Origin: Russula earlei
Lineage: Eukaryota > Basidiomycota > Agaricomycetes > Russulales > Russulaceae
NCBI GenBank assembly: GCA_025769875.1
Contig: JAGFNK010000067.1
Location: 1 to 64,000 of the forward strand
Direction of reading: 5' to 3'
Length of the DNA stretch: 64,000 bases
The notes under the pieces were generated by a model that was not told where the DNA came from, made no database searches, and saw nothing but the letters and a program-made list of their open reading frames with translations. Positions 34,551 through 45,905 of this stretch are shown piece by piece. Position 1 is the first letter of the stretch. Each line of letters begins with the position of its first letter. The position numbers and the translations under genes were made by a program.

Positions 34551-36294
34551 CTTTGGTCTGACTATTGTTCTTTTTCCCTACGCATGGCGCCGATCTCGTT
34601 CCAGGGAGGGAACGCATCGCTCGAGATGGGGCACAAACTCAAACTGCACAGGCACCGAGTGCGGAGCACACTGATATTGCCAGCCCACCAAACGCGTAAA
34701 GAGTGGCTCCCGGGTCTCGCGCGACCGATGAGGCGAATAAATAGAGGCCTAATAAGTCGAGCGCGTGGATCCAGACATACTTCGCGATTGGCCGAGAGTG
34801 GAGTTGTGGTTGTGCCAGCCCATTGCCCAGGCTCAATTTCTCTATCCCGCCCTTAACGTGCTCCTCCCTCCTGCCCAAGCCAGTCCGTTTCACCAGTCAT
34901 CATACACGTCATCATCGGTGTGTGTTCAATTCACATCCGACCCCTAGGGTTGTTGGACTTGGAGTTGGATTTGTGTGGAACGTTGAGAGGCACACATTGT
35001 CGTCGCTTGACGTCTTGACATTACCTTGTTGATTTCCCACCCCATCACCATGTCGACAAATTCTGCCCAAAAAATTCGCAACCGTCCCGCAAACAAAAAT
35101 CCTACCCAAAGGGTTTTCCTTCCCGGCAGGCCCGGAAGAGTGAGCCTGCCCAGCCAGCCAGCCCGCGTTACATCGCCACACGCTTACAGATCGTCCTGGG
35201 CGGCGCGGCATCTTCGTGTGCGCACGGTATTACATTACATGAATACGAAGCAAGCCCACAGGGCGAGCCGCGATCCGGGCGAACGGGGGTCGCTCCCGAG
35301 CTGTTGAACAGACACCCCCCCCTTTTTCCCTCGTTCATCCCCCCCCCCCCCCCCCCATTTTCTTGATGTTGCAGACACACACGCGCCTCTTTCCCACCGG
35401 CGCTCTCACGTTAATCGCCGGTGCTCCCGCTCTGCCTGTCGTCAACGCCGCCCGTCTCCTTTTCTTTCTTTCCCCCCCGACCCCCACGCGGGGGAGATAT
35501 CGAATTCAGCAGGCCGTAGACTCCGTGCGCTCGTCTGGCGGCGGCACCGGCCATCATAATACGGCGCGTCGCGCGGACACGGTCGAGCCGCCCACCGCAC
35601 CGCTCGACGCGCCCGATCGTGGTCCGGATCGCTCGCAGCACCGCACGCTATCTCCGGGTGAAGAGGCGCAGAGCGCTAGAGAACAGCGCGCAGATGCAAC
35701 CTGTTCCGCAACAGGGCTAGCATACACCGAATGGGTGAGGGTTGGCTGCCTTGCGTCCACCTGCTCCGACGTGGGGTTTAATAGCTAATACGCACTTCCA
35801 GCACACTTGAATCACGCGAAGATTATGGCACAAGGGAAAGAAATGAGAGTGCCCTCGTATGATAGTCAGTTGTGTCCATGATTGTAACGATGTACAGTGC
35901 AAGTGAACCAAGTGGGATGGATGACGTGCAATAAGCTAGCGTTGAAGAGTGAGTCGTGTCCACGACGATCAGCATTAGATTACATGCCCCATACGGGTGG
36001 GTACCATGAGCGTGGCGAAACAACAAGGAGCGCAATTGATAGGATACAGTGATGAACTATCGGATAGTAACGATACAAACCCCGGCAGGCCGATGCTGGC
36101 AGGACCAGACACCGGGAATGGCAACTGCATGTATACGAGGTCGGGAATCGGAGGATTCCAACTCGGCGGGGACGCTCCACGTGGTACGTGTAACACCACT
36201 GCATGTTGCATTGACGTGTATTGGTGGGAATGAAGGTACGTATGCATGGAAGGCGAATTTTCTATACGTGTGAGTTGCGTGGGCTGTCTCCGTG
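34551..36294. other. Intergenic, no gene recognised
   Basis: Between the DUF4748-like gene and the PH-protein stop. It contains a 17-C run at about 35340-35356 and GC-rich stretches with arbitrary open frames. The segment nearest 36294 is likely the PH-gene 3' untranslated region. Confidence 0.4.
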
Positions 36295-38894
36295 TCACGA
36301 CAGCGAATTTCCGTGAGGTTGAGCACGAGTGCGTCGGCGTCTACGACTGAAACGGGGTGTCCAAACAAACCGATGAGCGCCGCGTGTGAGGAATGCAAGA
36401 GGACGGCACAAGGACGCACCGAGGGAACAGGGGGCCCTTCGGCATCGGTCGATCGTCTAAATCCTGCGAGATGTTCGCGGCGGCCTGGAAACCCTGGGGG
36501 CACGCAAACGGATGACGCCGCGTGGGATCGGTCGATCAGCGTGGTCAGTGTCGCAGGTCGGTCACATCAGCCTTCGTCTGGAACCGGCGCCACCACCGAA
36601 GAGGGACGCACCTCGATCCAGTCCACGACGCTGGCGACGTCGCGTGCCTGCAACAGAAACTGCTCTCCCTCCATCCGAACGCGGATCACGTTCCGCCGCT
36701 TCACGTAGTCGCTCCCGAGCCCGCTCTCCGAGTTGTGCAGCGCGTACGCGTGTAGGAGGTCCTGCTCCTGCGGCTGCGGGACGGCGGGATCGTCGACCCA
36801 CAGGTGTCGTCGCTTGGCGCGCGGGGTGCGAAAGGTGCGCGATGGCGAGTCGAACATGAACATGGCGGCCTCGACGGAAGAGGGCGTGGTTTGATTTCTG
36901 CGCCTCGCGGACGTGGACGTGGTCGGGGACGATGATGGGCCGGAGTTCGAGCCGGAGTTCGTCGCGACTGGGCGCAATGCCGAAAACGACGAGGACGTGT
37001 CGAACTCGTTGCGCGACACCGAAAGCCCACCGCTCGAAACGCGGTTCTTCCGGCGAAAGTTCGATGGAAGCAGCCGCGGGCGGGTGGACGATGGCGAAGG
37101 TGGAAACCCCGGTTCGCTCGGTGTCTGCGACGAGGGGCTGGTGGGTGTCGACGTAGGTGATGACATGGGAGACGGCGACCGTACACCATCTGCGCCATCC
37201 AACTTCACCCTCCTCCGCTCGCGTTCGCGTTCGCGTTCACGTTCGTTCTCCTTCGTGGCATCGCTCGTTTGAGTGGATGAGATGGCAATGTCACCCACCC
37301 CAACCGTTTTTTCCCACAAGTTCCCAATGAGACCCTTCCCGGAATCAGTAGGTCGGCACTTGTACACGCGGAACGCGGTCCCCTCTAAAACGCAAAGCGT
37401 GCGCCGCCACTTTCGGTCGCGCGCTTGCACACCGGGCGCAGAAAACTCCATCTTGCGTGGCATGATCGCACGCAAGTAAATACCGTTCGTGTATTGCGGA
37501 AGCCGCTCGCAGCCTTCCTCATCACGGGGCTGGACGGTTGGACCATGCATACCGAAGCGGAATTCCGGGTATGGTGGCGGCGCAGACGATGGCCCAAAAG
37601 TTGGCATCGAGAGCCGCCGCCGGAGAGATGGTTCTAGTAGTGTATCGGGCTCCTCACTGCCCACAGCTTCAGTATCAGCTTCTTGGGAAGGGTCATGTAG
37701 AGGGCTTTTTGGTGTCTTAGCCGCAACCTCTGGTGTGCGGAGCTGTCTTCTTAGCATCTCAGATATGTCAATCATGCTGCGCGACGCCTGGTGGTATATG
37801 CTGGTGCGCACATTCATGAGGGGAGTAGTTGGTGTGGGCAAAGCTCGCGAGGCTGAGGTTGCCGATGCCGCGGCCAGAACATTAGGGGAGGGTGTTGAGG
37901 TAGGGAGTACAGGCGTGGCCCACGCAGACGCCCAGGTGGATGGTAACTGCCGGGAGTTGAGCAATGGCGTACGACTTGCCGGCTCAGAAAGTTTCGAGGT
38001 GAAGTAGTCGCTCATGCGGTGGTCTTTTGGCGTCTTGTCGTCCCGTCGAATAACGTCGCTCGTATTGATGTCTATAAAGGAGAAGTGCAATCGGGAGGTG
38101 TCGATCGCTGGGAGGTTGCCCAGGCGGGAAGTCTCGGACGAGGAGGGGTCGGAAACGCTTTCACCGTCATCGCTAGCCGATTCCGGGTGCTCGACCTCCG
38201 TAGCTTCTTCTTCGGCGTCTTCTCCTCCGTCACCCACACCGTCTTCCTCCTCGTCGAATTCATCCAGCACCGCATTATCGTGTTCCGCAGGCTCAACGGC
38301 TTCTGACCCCTCCTTGGGCAAGGCAGGCACGCTTCGCAATGACTGTGAACGTAGACGGGAAGATATATTTGCTGGAGTCGATGCGGGAGATATCGGAGGA
38401 AGTGATAATATGGGGTGCTGCGGTTGTCGGGTAATAATGGCAGGAGATAGGCGCGCAGACACACCCTCGATAGAGAACTTTGCGGGGAGGGGAAAAGACG
38501 CAGAGAGATGCGGGCCAGCCGGGCGGGAAGGAGGTCCGGGGGTTAAACTAGCTGGGTGCTGCGTACGTCGTTCAACAGGAGGGAGGGGAGCGTCCAGTCC
38601 ATCTAACAAGACTTGTAAGGAGCTCGCGTCAGAGCTTTGCACGTCTGACGTATGTATCGTCTTGGATCTCTGGCGACAAGAGGAGGGAGAAGACGGTAGA
38701 GGTGACGGTTGGAGTAGCGGGGCGAGTGGTGGGGATTTGGTGAGAGATGGTGGTGGACTTGAGTCGGCCGCCGCGGCACGGGCCGCGATGGTTGCGGCAC
38801 AGAAAGAGCTAGAGAATGTATTTACGTCCGAGTTGGTTGGTGAGCTTGTGATGGGTGTATGCAAATCAGGAAATCCCGGCACAGGTTGAGCCAT
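36295..38894 (-). CDS. Large PH-domain protein
   Basis: An 802-residue protein with exons 38894-36612, 36493-36420 and 36346-36295 (introns 118 and 73 nt). The first 480 residues are low-complexity Ser/Pro-rich with an acidic patch (FDEEEDGVGDGGEDAEEEATE). A pleckstrin-homology domain starts near GIYLRAIMPRKMEFSAPG, continues through WRRTLCVLEGTAFRVYKC, and is interrupted by a roughly 170-residue disordered insertion containing an (ER)n run. It resumes at LWVDDPAVP and ends in [43 protein letters not shown]. The last part is a basic tail (FPRRRRRRTRAQ). PH domains bind phosphoinositides, so membrane recruitment is likely. I choose the ATG opening MAQPVPGFPDLHTP; an open frame continues about 70 codons upstream, so an earlier start through another exon is possible. 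Confidence 0.85.
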
Positions 38895-41225
38895 GGCTAG
38901 ATGTGATGGTAAGGTGAAGGGGACTCTCCGGTTCGGCCCAGTCAGGTCGAGTTCACGAGAGGGCGACTGTGTAAACTCGTTCGGAGATGGTCGGGCGCTA
39001 GGCTCGGCCTCTATTCCCACTTTGCGATGCTTGATGCCCGCTGAGCTTCCGGAGTACGTACATTCGGGATAGGTGAGCATGTGGAACGTGACGGGCCCCG
39101 TGAGAGTCACGGCGTGCTTCGGAAGGAGAATTGATTGACAAGACGGCCAGTTGTTGCGTCATGTCCATGGATTGTGTTGGTCTGAGCCTTGCCCCGATCT
39201 GATGGTAAGCGTTGCCGAGCGCTCTAGGTATGATGCTGGACTTATTATTCTGCCACGGGGACCGAGGTCAGGTGAGCAGACGAAAGCTTCACTGAACGGG
39301 GGTGGGTAGCGTACAAGGGTAGCAGGAAAGCGGTGAGATGATGCCGGGAAGTTCAATGGGTCCGAAGCTACGTAAGTTCTTGACTGCGGGTCCATGGATT
39401 AGCAGCTGGAGAACGCTGTACTCGTGCAGCAGTGAGATCGAGGGCAACGTTGTGGATGGGTGGGGTGGCCCTTCGTGTCTGGCCGGGGATGTATCGTGTG
39501 AATGTGGCGCGCAGGCTTAGGCCCGTGCGCGGTTGACCCGTCACTGGTATCGACCCACTCATCGCCCAAAGGATGGCAGTAAGTGGGTGTGGTGCTGTCA
39601 TGGTGGAGTTTTTGGCCCCAACGTTCGAGGAGGTTATCGAATTTCAGATTGACCTCGAACGGTCCGAATGACACGTTCCTTTAGTTCAAGGTACGTAAAG
39701 TAGTAACCATCGTGCAGATGCGGAGGCAATTCGGTTCGTTTCAGCAATCCAGCGTCGACATCGACGTCTACCGACGTGAACAACAGCAGTACAAGTCAAG
39801 GGGCCAGCCAGACGACTCGTCACGGTGGCAATCGAAGTGCATCCGAATCTGTCCTCATACACTCTGTGAGGAGGAGAGACGTACGACTACTCCTCGTACT
39901 GAATTGCGCCACAGTGACCATCCAGAGTATGAATGACAGGCTCTTTCCCATCGGTTCCAGTAGCAGGGGACACGAAATCCGGGGGCTCATGGAGTGCTGT
40001 GACTCACCGAATCGGATCACTCTCCGGTTTTGCATCTAATCGACCCTGAACCGGCCACGCATTTCACGCCAGAGCTACCCGTGGCCTGCAACTTGCTCAA
40101 GTTGTGCAAGTGGGGGTTCTCAGTTCAACCTCGAACAGGCACACATTTCTCTGATATAGGTTTTCTCTGATATAGGTAAAACAGCCAAATTCAGACCCCG
40201 CTATCTCACAAACCACTGGCTATGCTGAGGTGAGGTGGACTCCTAGCCAAGAACATACCTCCAGTCGATGTACTTGCAAACTTAAAGGTATGTTGTCGCA
40301 ATTGAATCGCTACTAGCGTTGACCAATATATCGGGGGTTCTTTCTACTTTAAGCTTCTGGGCATCGCGGGATCGGAACGTAGCATCCATCCTCATCCTAC
40401 AATCCCACGCTGCACAGACTTCAGGTACGCCCCGATCAACTCTACCTTCCCCTCAGCTGGGTGCTATGTCGTTCATTGTATTTTCTACGTCCCTACAGTG
40501 TTTTTTTATACCTTGTTATAACACAAGACGACCAAAACGGTTGCAGTGTCTATTGAACCTCATCGTTTCATACCCACCAGCTGGCGTGAAACCCAACTCC
40601 ACTGCAATCAGCAACTCGCGACCCTGAACGGACGTGTCCTTTACACGATCTGCACAATAATTTTCTTCTTGGTTTTATTACGCTTCTCTCGGACTGTCCG
40701 GCAAGATTCCATGCCCCTCGCTTCGAACCCTGTCGTCAAGTTCTGAGCAGTCACCTGTCGCCGTGGCGTGTATTAGGTGGGTCGCATATATCTATATCTA
40801 GTCCGTGTGTATGATCTACGCATTGACTAAGCCTGTGCCACTGGGGACGACTTGAAAGTCTCTGGCATCTGGCTGTTCGTCCCATCTTACACAACGTCTG
40901 TGGCCGGTACATTTCCAGACGATTTGCTCTTCTAAGTTGAACAGCGTTGACACATTGATACCAACAATGGGCGCCCATCATCACGACCAAAACTAGCTGG
41001 CTAGGACCTTACTCACGCGATGGAAAGTTAGGATTCGTCTACCGCCCCTTTCCCGCTGCCGGCCTCCCCAAGTTACCTCAGCGCAACGAAATCGTAATAT
41101 GCCGTTCGTCCGGCCTCCCAGGCCAGTGCCGAGGTCCGCTTTCTATATCGCGGGCGCTGGGCGGATGCTTGACGGTGTATATAGTCCCCATGAGGTAAGG
41201 CGATGTGCCCTTCGGGCACTCTACC
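38895..41225. other. Intergenic between divergent genes
   Basis: Between the start of the PH gene and the start of the membrane-protein gene. Contains a tandem TTTCTCTGATATAGG duplication (about 40147-40178). No coding region or transposon end was recognised. TATATA at 41178-41183 lies 43 bp before the next ATG. Confidence 0.4.
41178..41183 (+). promoter_or_regulatory. TATA element of the multi-pass membrane gene
   Basis: TATATA within GGTGTATATAGTCC, 43 bp upstream of the proposed start codon at 41226. Sequence match only. Confidence 0.35.
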
Positions 41226-42688
41226 ATGCCTTCACTCGCCACGGTATACTTTGTAGCTGCCATCGCCGGCGCGACCTGTTTCGGTGGGTAATGCCATTCT
41301 TCGTGCCCAAATCCGTGGTTCTCACAGCTCGTTTATGTGCCAGGCGCGTATGTCATCCTGACGTTCGCGGCTCTCTACTTGCTGTACGTCGCCTCTGAAT
41401 ATTCTAAGCGGTATGTACAATAGCTTATGCGCCTCCTCTACAGCTTCCAAAGAGAGAGGACGGCCACGACCATCGTGATGACGATGCTGACGGTCGTCAT
41501 GTTTGGGGTCTCGGCGACCTACTTCGCTTTGGACGTATCTCTTGACTCGGATGGAATCCTTAATCCCAAAAAACACCCTAGGACGGTCATCGACCTGTTT
41601 GGACCCGAGACCACAGCGCAAATCATCCTTCAAGGGATTAACGTACGCCGTGTCCACGATCCCTCACGAACAAACCCGAAAGTGTAAATTTTCCCCCCTT
41701 TAGTCCATCCTGGGTGACTCCATCGTAATTTGGAGAGCCTGGGTCGTGTGGGGCCGCCGGGTCTATGTTGTCGTTGTTCCGCTTGTCCTCCTCGTAGGCG
41801 TTGCCAGTACGGATCCGAACTCGCGTTTGTCTCCCGTGATAGACGTTTCTCGCTGACTCCTGCGTAGTTTCGTCCTTTGGTCTTGCCTATGCCCAAGTTC
41901 GGGCGGGCTATGATCCGTACTATGCGGCCGCGTTACAGAAGTACATGATCGCGCTGCCCAGTATCACGCTCGCCACAAATGTCTCAGCCACCTTACTCGT
42001 GTTGTCGCGCGTAGTGTGCGTTTTTCCCACCTCCAACACGGTCCTGGGCTGACTGCTACCCGGACATGCGTCAGCGCGCTGCAGCTCTCGTTGAGAAGAG
42101 CAGAGCGTCACGACCGCTTCGCTCCCTTGGTCGGCGCTGGCGGAGTGCGGTACCGTCGCTTGCTGAAGATCCTCATCGAGTCGGGCGGGATGTACTGCCT
42201 GACGTGGCTGATCCTGCTATGCCTCGTCCTCAAGGGTTCCACTGCCCAGCACGTTTTCTTCAGCATCATCGGCCAGCTGACGGTGCGCCGACGGACTGAT
42301 TTGCCTTCTCGTCTCGTGACGGCGACCGCTGATTCTCTCTCTCTCTCTCTCTTTTTTTTCTTTTTCTTCCCGCGGGGCGTAGGGAATATATCCGACGCTC
42401 ATCATCGTGCTCGTATCGCTCAATATGACCCAGGAGCGCGTCAAGGGAACCGTGGTCGACGCGGGGATCAAATTCCGGGTCAGCTCGGACCCCGCTCCGC
42501 GTTCCACGTTCACTCGCACGGTCAGCTTCACGGTAGATCACCCCGGGGACGCCAACGGCGCGGACGATGGCGACCTCGAAACTGGCGTCAGGATCGTGAG
42601 CGGGGCGAGATGCGGGGACGACATCGCCAAGGCACCGAATTACGAGTCGAACGTCGATCTGATGGACTACCGTGACGGTGTGCGCTAG
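41226..42688 (+). CDS. Multi-pass (7TM-like) basidiomycete membrane protein
   Basis: A protein of about 350-358 residues with roughly seven hydrophobic helices, of a type common in large families in mushroom-forming fungi; function unknown. Exons: 41226-41283, 41344-41410, 41444-41642, 41704-41806, 41868-42013, 42085-42282 and 42383-42688. Helical segments include VYFVAAIAGATCFG, YVILTFAALYLLYVA, TTIVMTMLTVVMFGVSATYF, GDSIVIWRAWVVWGRRVYVV, VVVPLVLLVGVA, MIALPSITLATNVSATLLVL, GGMYCLTWLILLCLVL and FFSIIGQLTGIYPTLIIVLV. A hydrophilic cytoplasmic-type tail of about 75 residues follows. One junction is odd: the second intron would be only 33 nt (41411-41443), or 60 nt if the donor at 41384 is used; read unspliced, the segment has an in-frame TAG at 41421. 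The last intron carries a CT repeat and T run. Confidence 0.75.
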
Positions 42689-43227
42689 GTCCCCCGACGA
42701 AGTTTCTTGTGGCGCGTGTGGGGCTCTTTTCTGGATCTGTTGTAATTGTATGGTGTAACGCAACATGTCTGTTTTGATACCCAAGCTTCTGTGACAGAGG
42801 CATAATGATCTCTTCCTTCAGCTGTGGACTCATTTCAGCGCCCCAAGTGGTCTCGAACTCTCACACAGAAGGCTACCACAACCTCAAGCAAAAAAAAAAA
42901 AAACGTGCAGAGTCTTATATCTTTGGGACATCATCCTACAGTCAAACACGATGGTTATTTAGGGGCTGAGTATTTCGAATTTCGAACGCGTCTCTCAAGC
43001 CAAGGCATTCAATTGGGACGGCCAAAACAAATTTGAATGAAAAAAAGGGGTATATGTGCCTGTGCCATACATCCATCAAGCGTGTCAGACGACTCCCAGG
43101 GAGGTGGCATCACGCAGCACGAGGCACGACACAGCACGTAATTTGGTCTTCGAAAGGAAGGGACAAATGACACAAAATAGTCGTCGAGGAACTCATGGAG
43201 TACATACAGACAACGCATACAACCGTT
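42689..43227. other. Intergenic between convergent genes
   Basis: Joins the 3' ends of the membrane protein and the aldehyde dehydrogenase. It has an A run near 42889-42903 and no coding signal. Probably both 3' untranslated regions. Confidence 0.4.
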
Positions 43228-45636
43228 TCATGCCCTGACCAAACGCGGACGCCCGATTAGCAGAACAAAGGATGACACAGCAACGACGCTCGCTATAAGC
43301 AAAGGACCCCACCTCTTCGAACCGGCATACCCACCGGCGGCGGTGCGAGCTGGCATCGATGGGAGGGTGAGCAACATGAAGGATTTGGCCTTCTGCTCCT
43401 GATCAACGGTGTCAGCACGTCACTTTCTGATACATCATCCGCTTCAGAGTAGCTTACGTTGTATGGTGGGTAACGTGCCCACAAGAGGCGTTCCAGGCTT
43501 GAAAAAGGAAAAGTTAGGTAGCGTCCACCTGTCAGGGGAGAAACGACGAACAAGGTGGGATTGTCGAGTGTCGAGCGAAGGTGAGTGAACATGTCGAATG
43601 AGTATTTCCCGGTATGATAGCCGGCTGGGGAGGCTATGCATCAGCAAGTGGCGGCGGGGTAATCGGTGATAAGCGTACATCCACTTGGGCCTATACCTCC
43701 AAACGGCAAACCTTCAGCTGGAAAGAATGTTTGAAGCGTGAGTCCAACTATACGAGGTAGAGTGTGATGATGCAGACGAACCAACACAATGGGTGAGTGT
43801 GTCATTCATGACCACAGCCCCACTTTGGGTGTTTTCGGCAACTGCGAAAGATGTACATCGTCGATAAGGGCGATCCCGAAGCTCGAGGCAGTAACAACAA
43901 ACCTTTATCTTTGAACGCACGGTTCGAGGAGAAGACATATAACGAGAGGGGGTGATCACTAGCGTTGGTTGAATGTCATGTCTGCTGACCTTGCTAAGCC
44001 ATTGCTTACCGAGCGTTAATGAAATCAATCGCTTCATCCACATTCTCAACCTCGATGACCGGAAGGATCGGTCCGAATATTTCTCTTCAAGAATGCCATC
44101 GGTTAGCGTTCTTACCCCTTATACATCGAACACTTACTCTCCCATCAGTGAGTCGTTTCCCTTGACACCGGTGACAATTGTAGGCTCAATGAACTTTGTC
44201 TGTGAGTTCATCCCGCCACCGTACACGATCTCTCCCTCAGTGCGATCAAGCAGTCCCTTGATCCGATTGAAATGTGATGGAGAAACGATCCGGGCAAAGG
44301 AATCGGACGATTCCGCACCCTCGGGGTAGAAGTCGCTCAATCTATCCAGGGGAAAACATGACCAACTCGTTCAACGAGGACGTTGGAAACGCGTACACGT
44401 CTTTGCATGCTTGAACAAACTGGTCAACGATGCTCTTCGGAACCAAGGCATAATCAGGTGCAATGCAGGTCTAAAAATGGGTTGTGAGGACTTAATTTTC
44501 GGAGAACGAGAAGAATCTGTACTTGTCCCGCGTTCGCGACCTTGCCCCAAACCAATCTCCGGGCAGTCAACTTGAGGTCACAGTTTGGGTCTATGACAGC
44601 CGGACTCTTCCCACCAAGCTGAAGAACATGTCACTAGATCGGTCCAAAGGTGTGAATTCCGTAAGTACCTCAGTTGAAACAGGGCTTAACGTTTTAGCGG
44701 CGGCGGTAAGCACGATAGACGCGATGCGAGACCCTCCTGTGAATAGGACTGTTGTGAAGAATCAGCGTCGATTCGAAAGTAGACAATGGCTTGCCAACGA
44801 ACTATGATCCCACTGAAACTCCAAAAGCTATCGATAGAAATGACAATCGATCAACATTTTCACGCTAAGCTGGGCGTAGATAGCCCACCTTTGTAGCTTC
44901 CGGAATGGCACCATTGATCACTGTATATAAGTCGGGGTCGAGGTATTTCGGGAATAGCTCTGCGAGCAAGGCGGAAAAAGCAGGCGTCAGCTCGGAAGGT
45001 TTGAGCGTGCAAGCATTGCCTGCTGCTATAGCCCCTGCCTGCAGCAAATTGCGTTAGAAATCGACCTGGCTGACGGGCAATGACTTCGTACGAAAGGGCC
45101 GAGCGATACCCATAAAGGGTAATTAAATGGGCTAATTATCAAGACGACACCCTTGGGTTCTTTACGAATGGTTGGGTTCATGGCAAAATAATTGAGTGAC
45201 CAACGAGCTTTCTCGGGTTTGCTCCACTTCGCGACATTGTGGTACGCAGTCATTACTTCTGTGAGGGTGGAACCTAGCTCAAGGCTGGACAGTACGTGAG
45301 CCGGAGGTAACAACACTCGAGCTGGGCATTTACATGGTGGTTTCATGGTGAGACCTTCCTAGATCAGAAGCCAAAGCTTGTTGGAAGAGATGGAAATTAT
45401 CCTTGATGAGGTATGCGAGGGAGAGAAGCTGCTGCCTGCGGAACTGGATGGATTTTGTTCTACCGGTCTTGAATGCATTCTTTAGAGTGGCCCTAATCTG
45501 CCAAAGAGTGGTATGAACGTGGAAAGCATCCTCTTTGGTGGTCGCATACCACCGGGATGTGGTCAACGGGTGTTGAGATGAAAGGGGGGATTTTCACGGC
45601 CTCGGGCTCGGATTGTAATTGGACAGGATCGCTCAT
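43228..45636 (-). CDS. Membrane-anchored ALDH3-type fatty aldehyde dehydrogenase
   Basis: NAD(P)-dependent oxidation of long-chain aldehydes to acids, as in yeast Hfd1 and human ALDH3A2. I trace 16 exons. The first ones are 45636-45550, 45497-45334, 45284-45092, 45038-44889 and a 25-nt microexon 44827-44803, with introns of about 50 nt. Motifs in order: [85 protein letters not shown], the catalytic Glu in [13 protein letters not shown], the catalytic Cys in [49 protein letters not shown] and [20 protein letters not shown]. The C-terminus has a hydrophobic tail helix ([20 protein letters not shown]) followed by basic residues, as in membrane-bound fatty aldehyde dehydrogenases. The gene looks intact. 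Its start lies 269 bp from the oppositely oriented transporter. Confidence 0.92.
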
Positions 45637-45905
45637 CACTAGTCGCACTTTGTTGCTGTCCAGGGTCATCGTCAAGAGCGTTAACACTTGAAAGACGTAC
45701 CTTTGAGGTGGTGGTGTCTGTCTGATCAGAGAGGCGGCGGCGGCGTCGTCAGCGGCAAGAGCGCTCATTTGTTGAGGCGCCCCATTTGAAATGGCTTCTG
45801 CTGTCAAGTCAACAACCTGTCTCGCCTGGGCACCGCAAACGAGGATAAAAAACCACTCACATATGATCCATTCACGGTCCCAATATTATTAAAGGCTCTC
45901 TTTCC
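45637..45905. promoter_or_regulatory. Bidirectional promoter region, ALDH3 / MFSD5
   Basis: Only 269 bp separate the start codons of two oppositely transcribed genes, so both core promoters and leaders overlap or abut here. I see no unambiguous TATA box. Confidence 0.5.

Noticed and set aside
15950..35356. CRISPR arrays
   Set aside because: Tandem repeats in the window are simple-sequence or transposon-derived, without regular unique spacers; a eukaryotic nuclear region is not expected to carry them.
39110..41200. Search for transposon ends between the PH and membrane-protein genes
   Set aside because: Only a short tandem 15-bp duplication was found, with no terminal repeats or target duplication.
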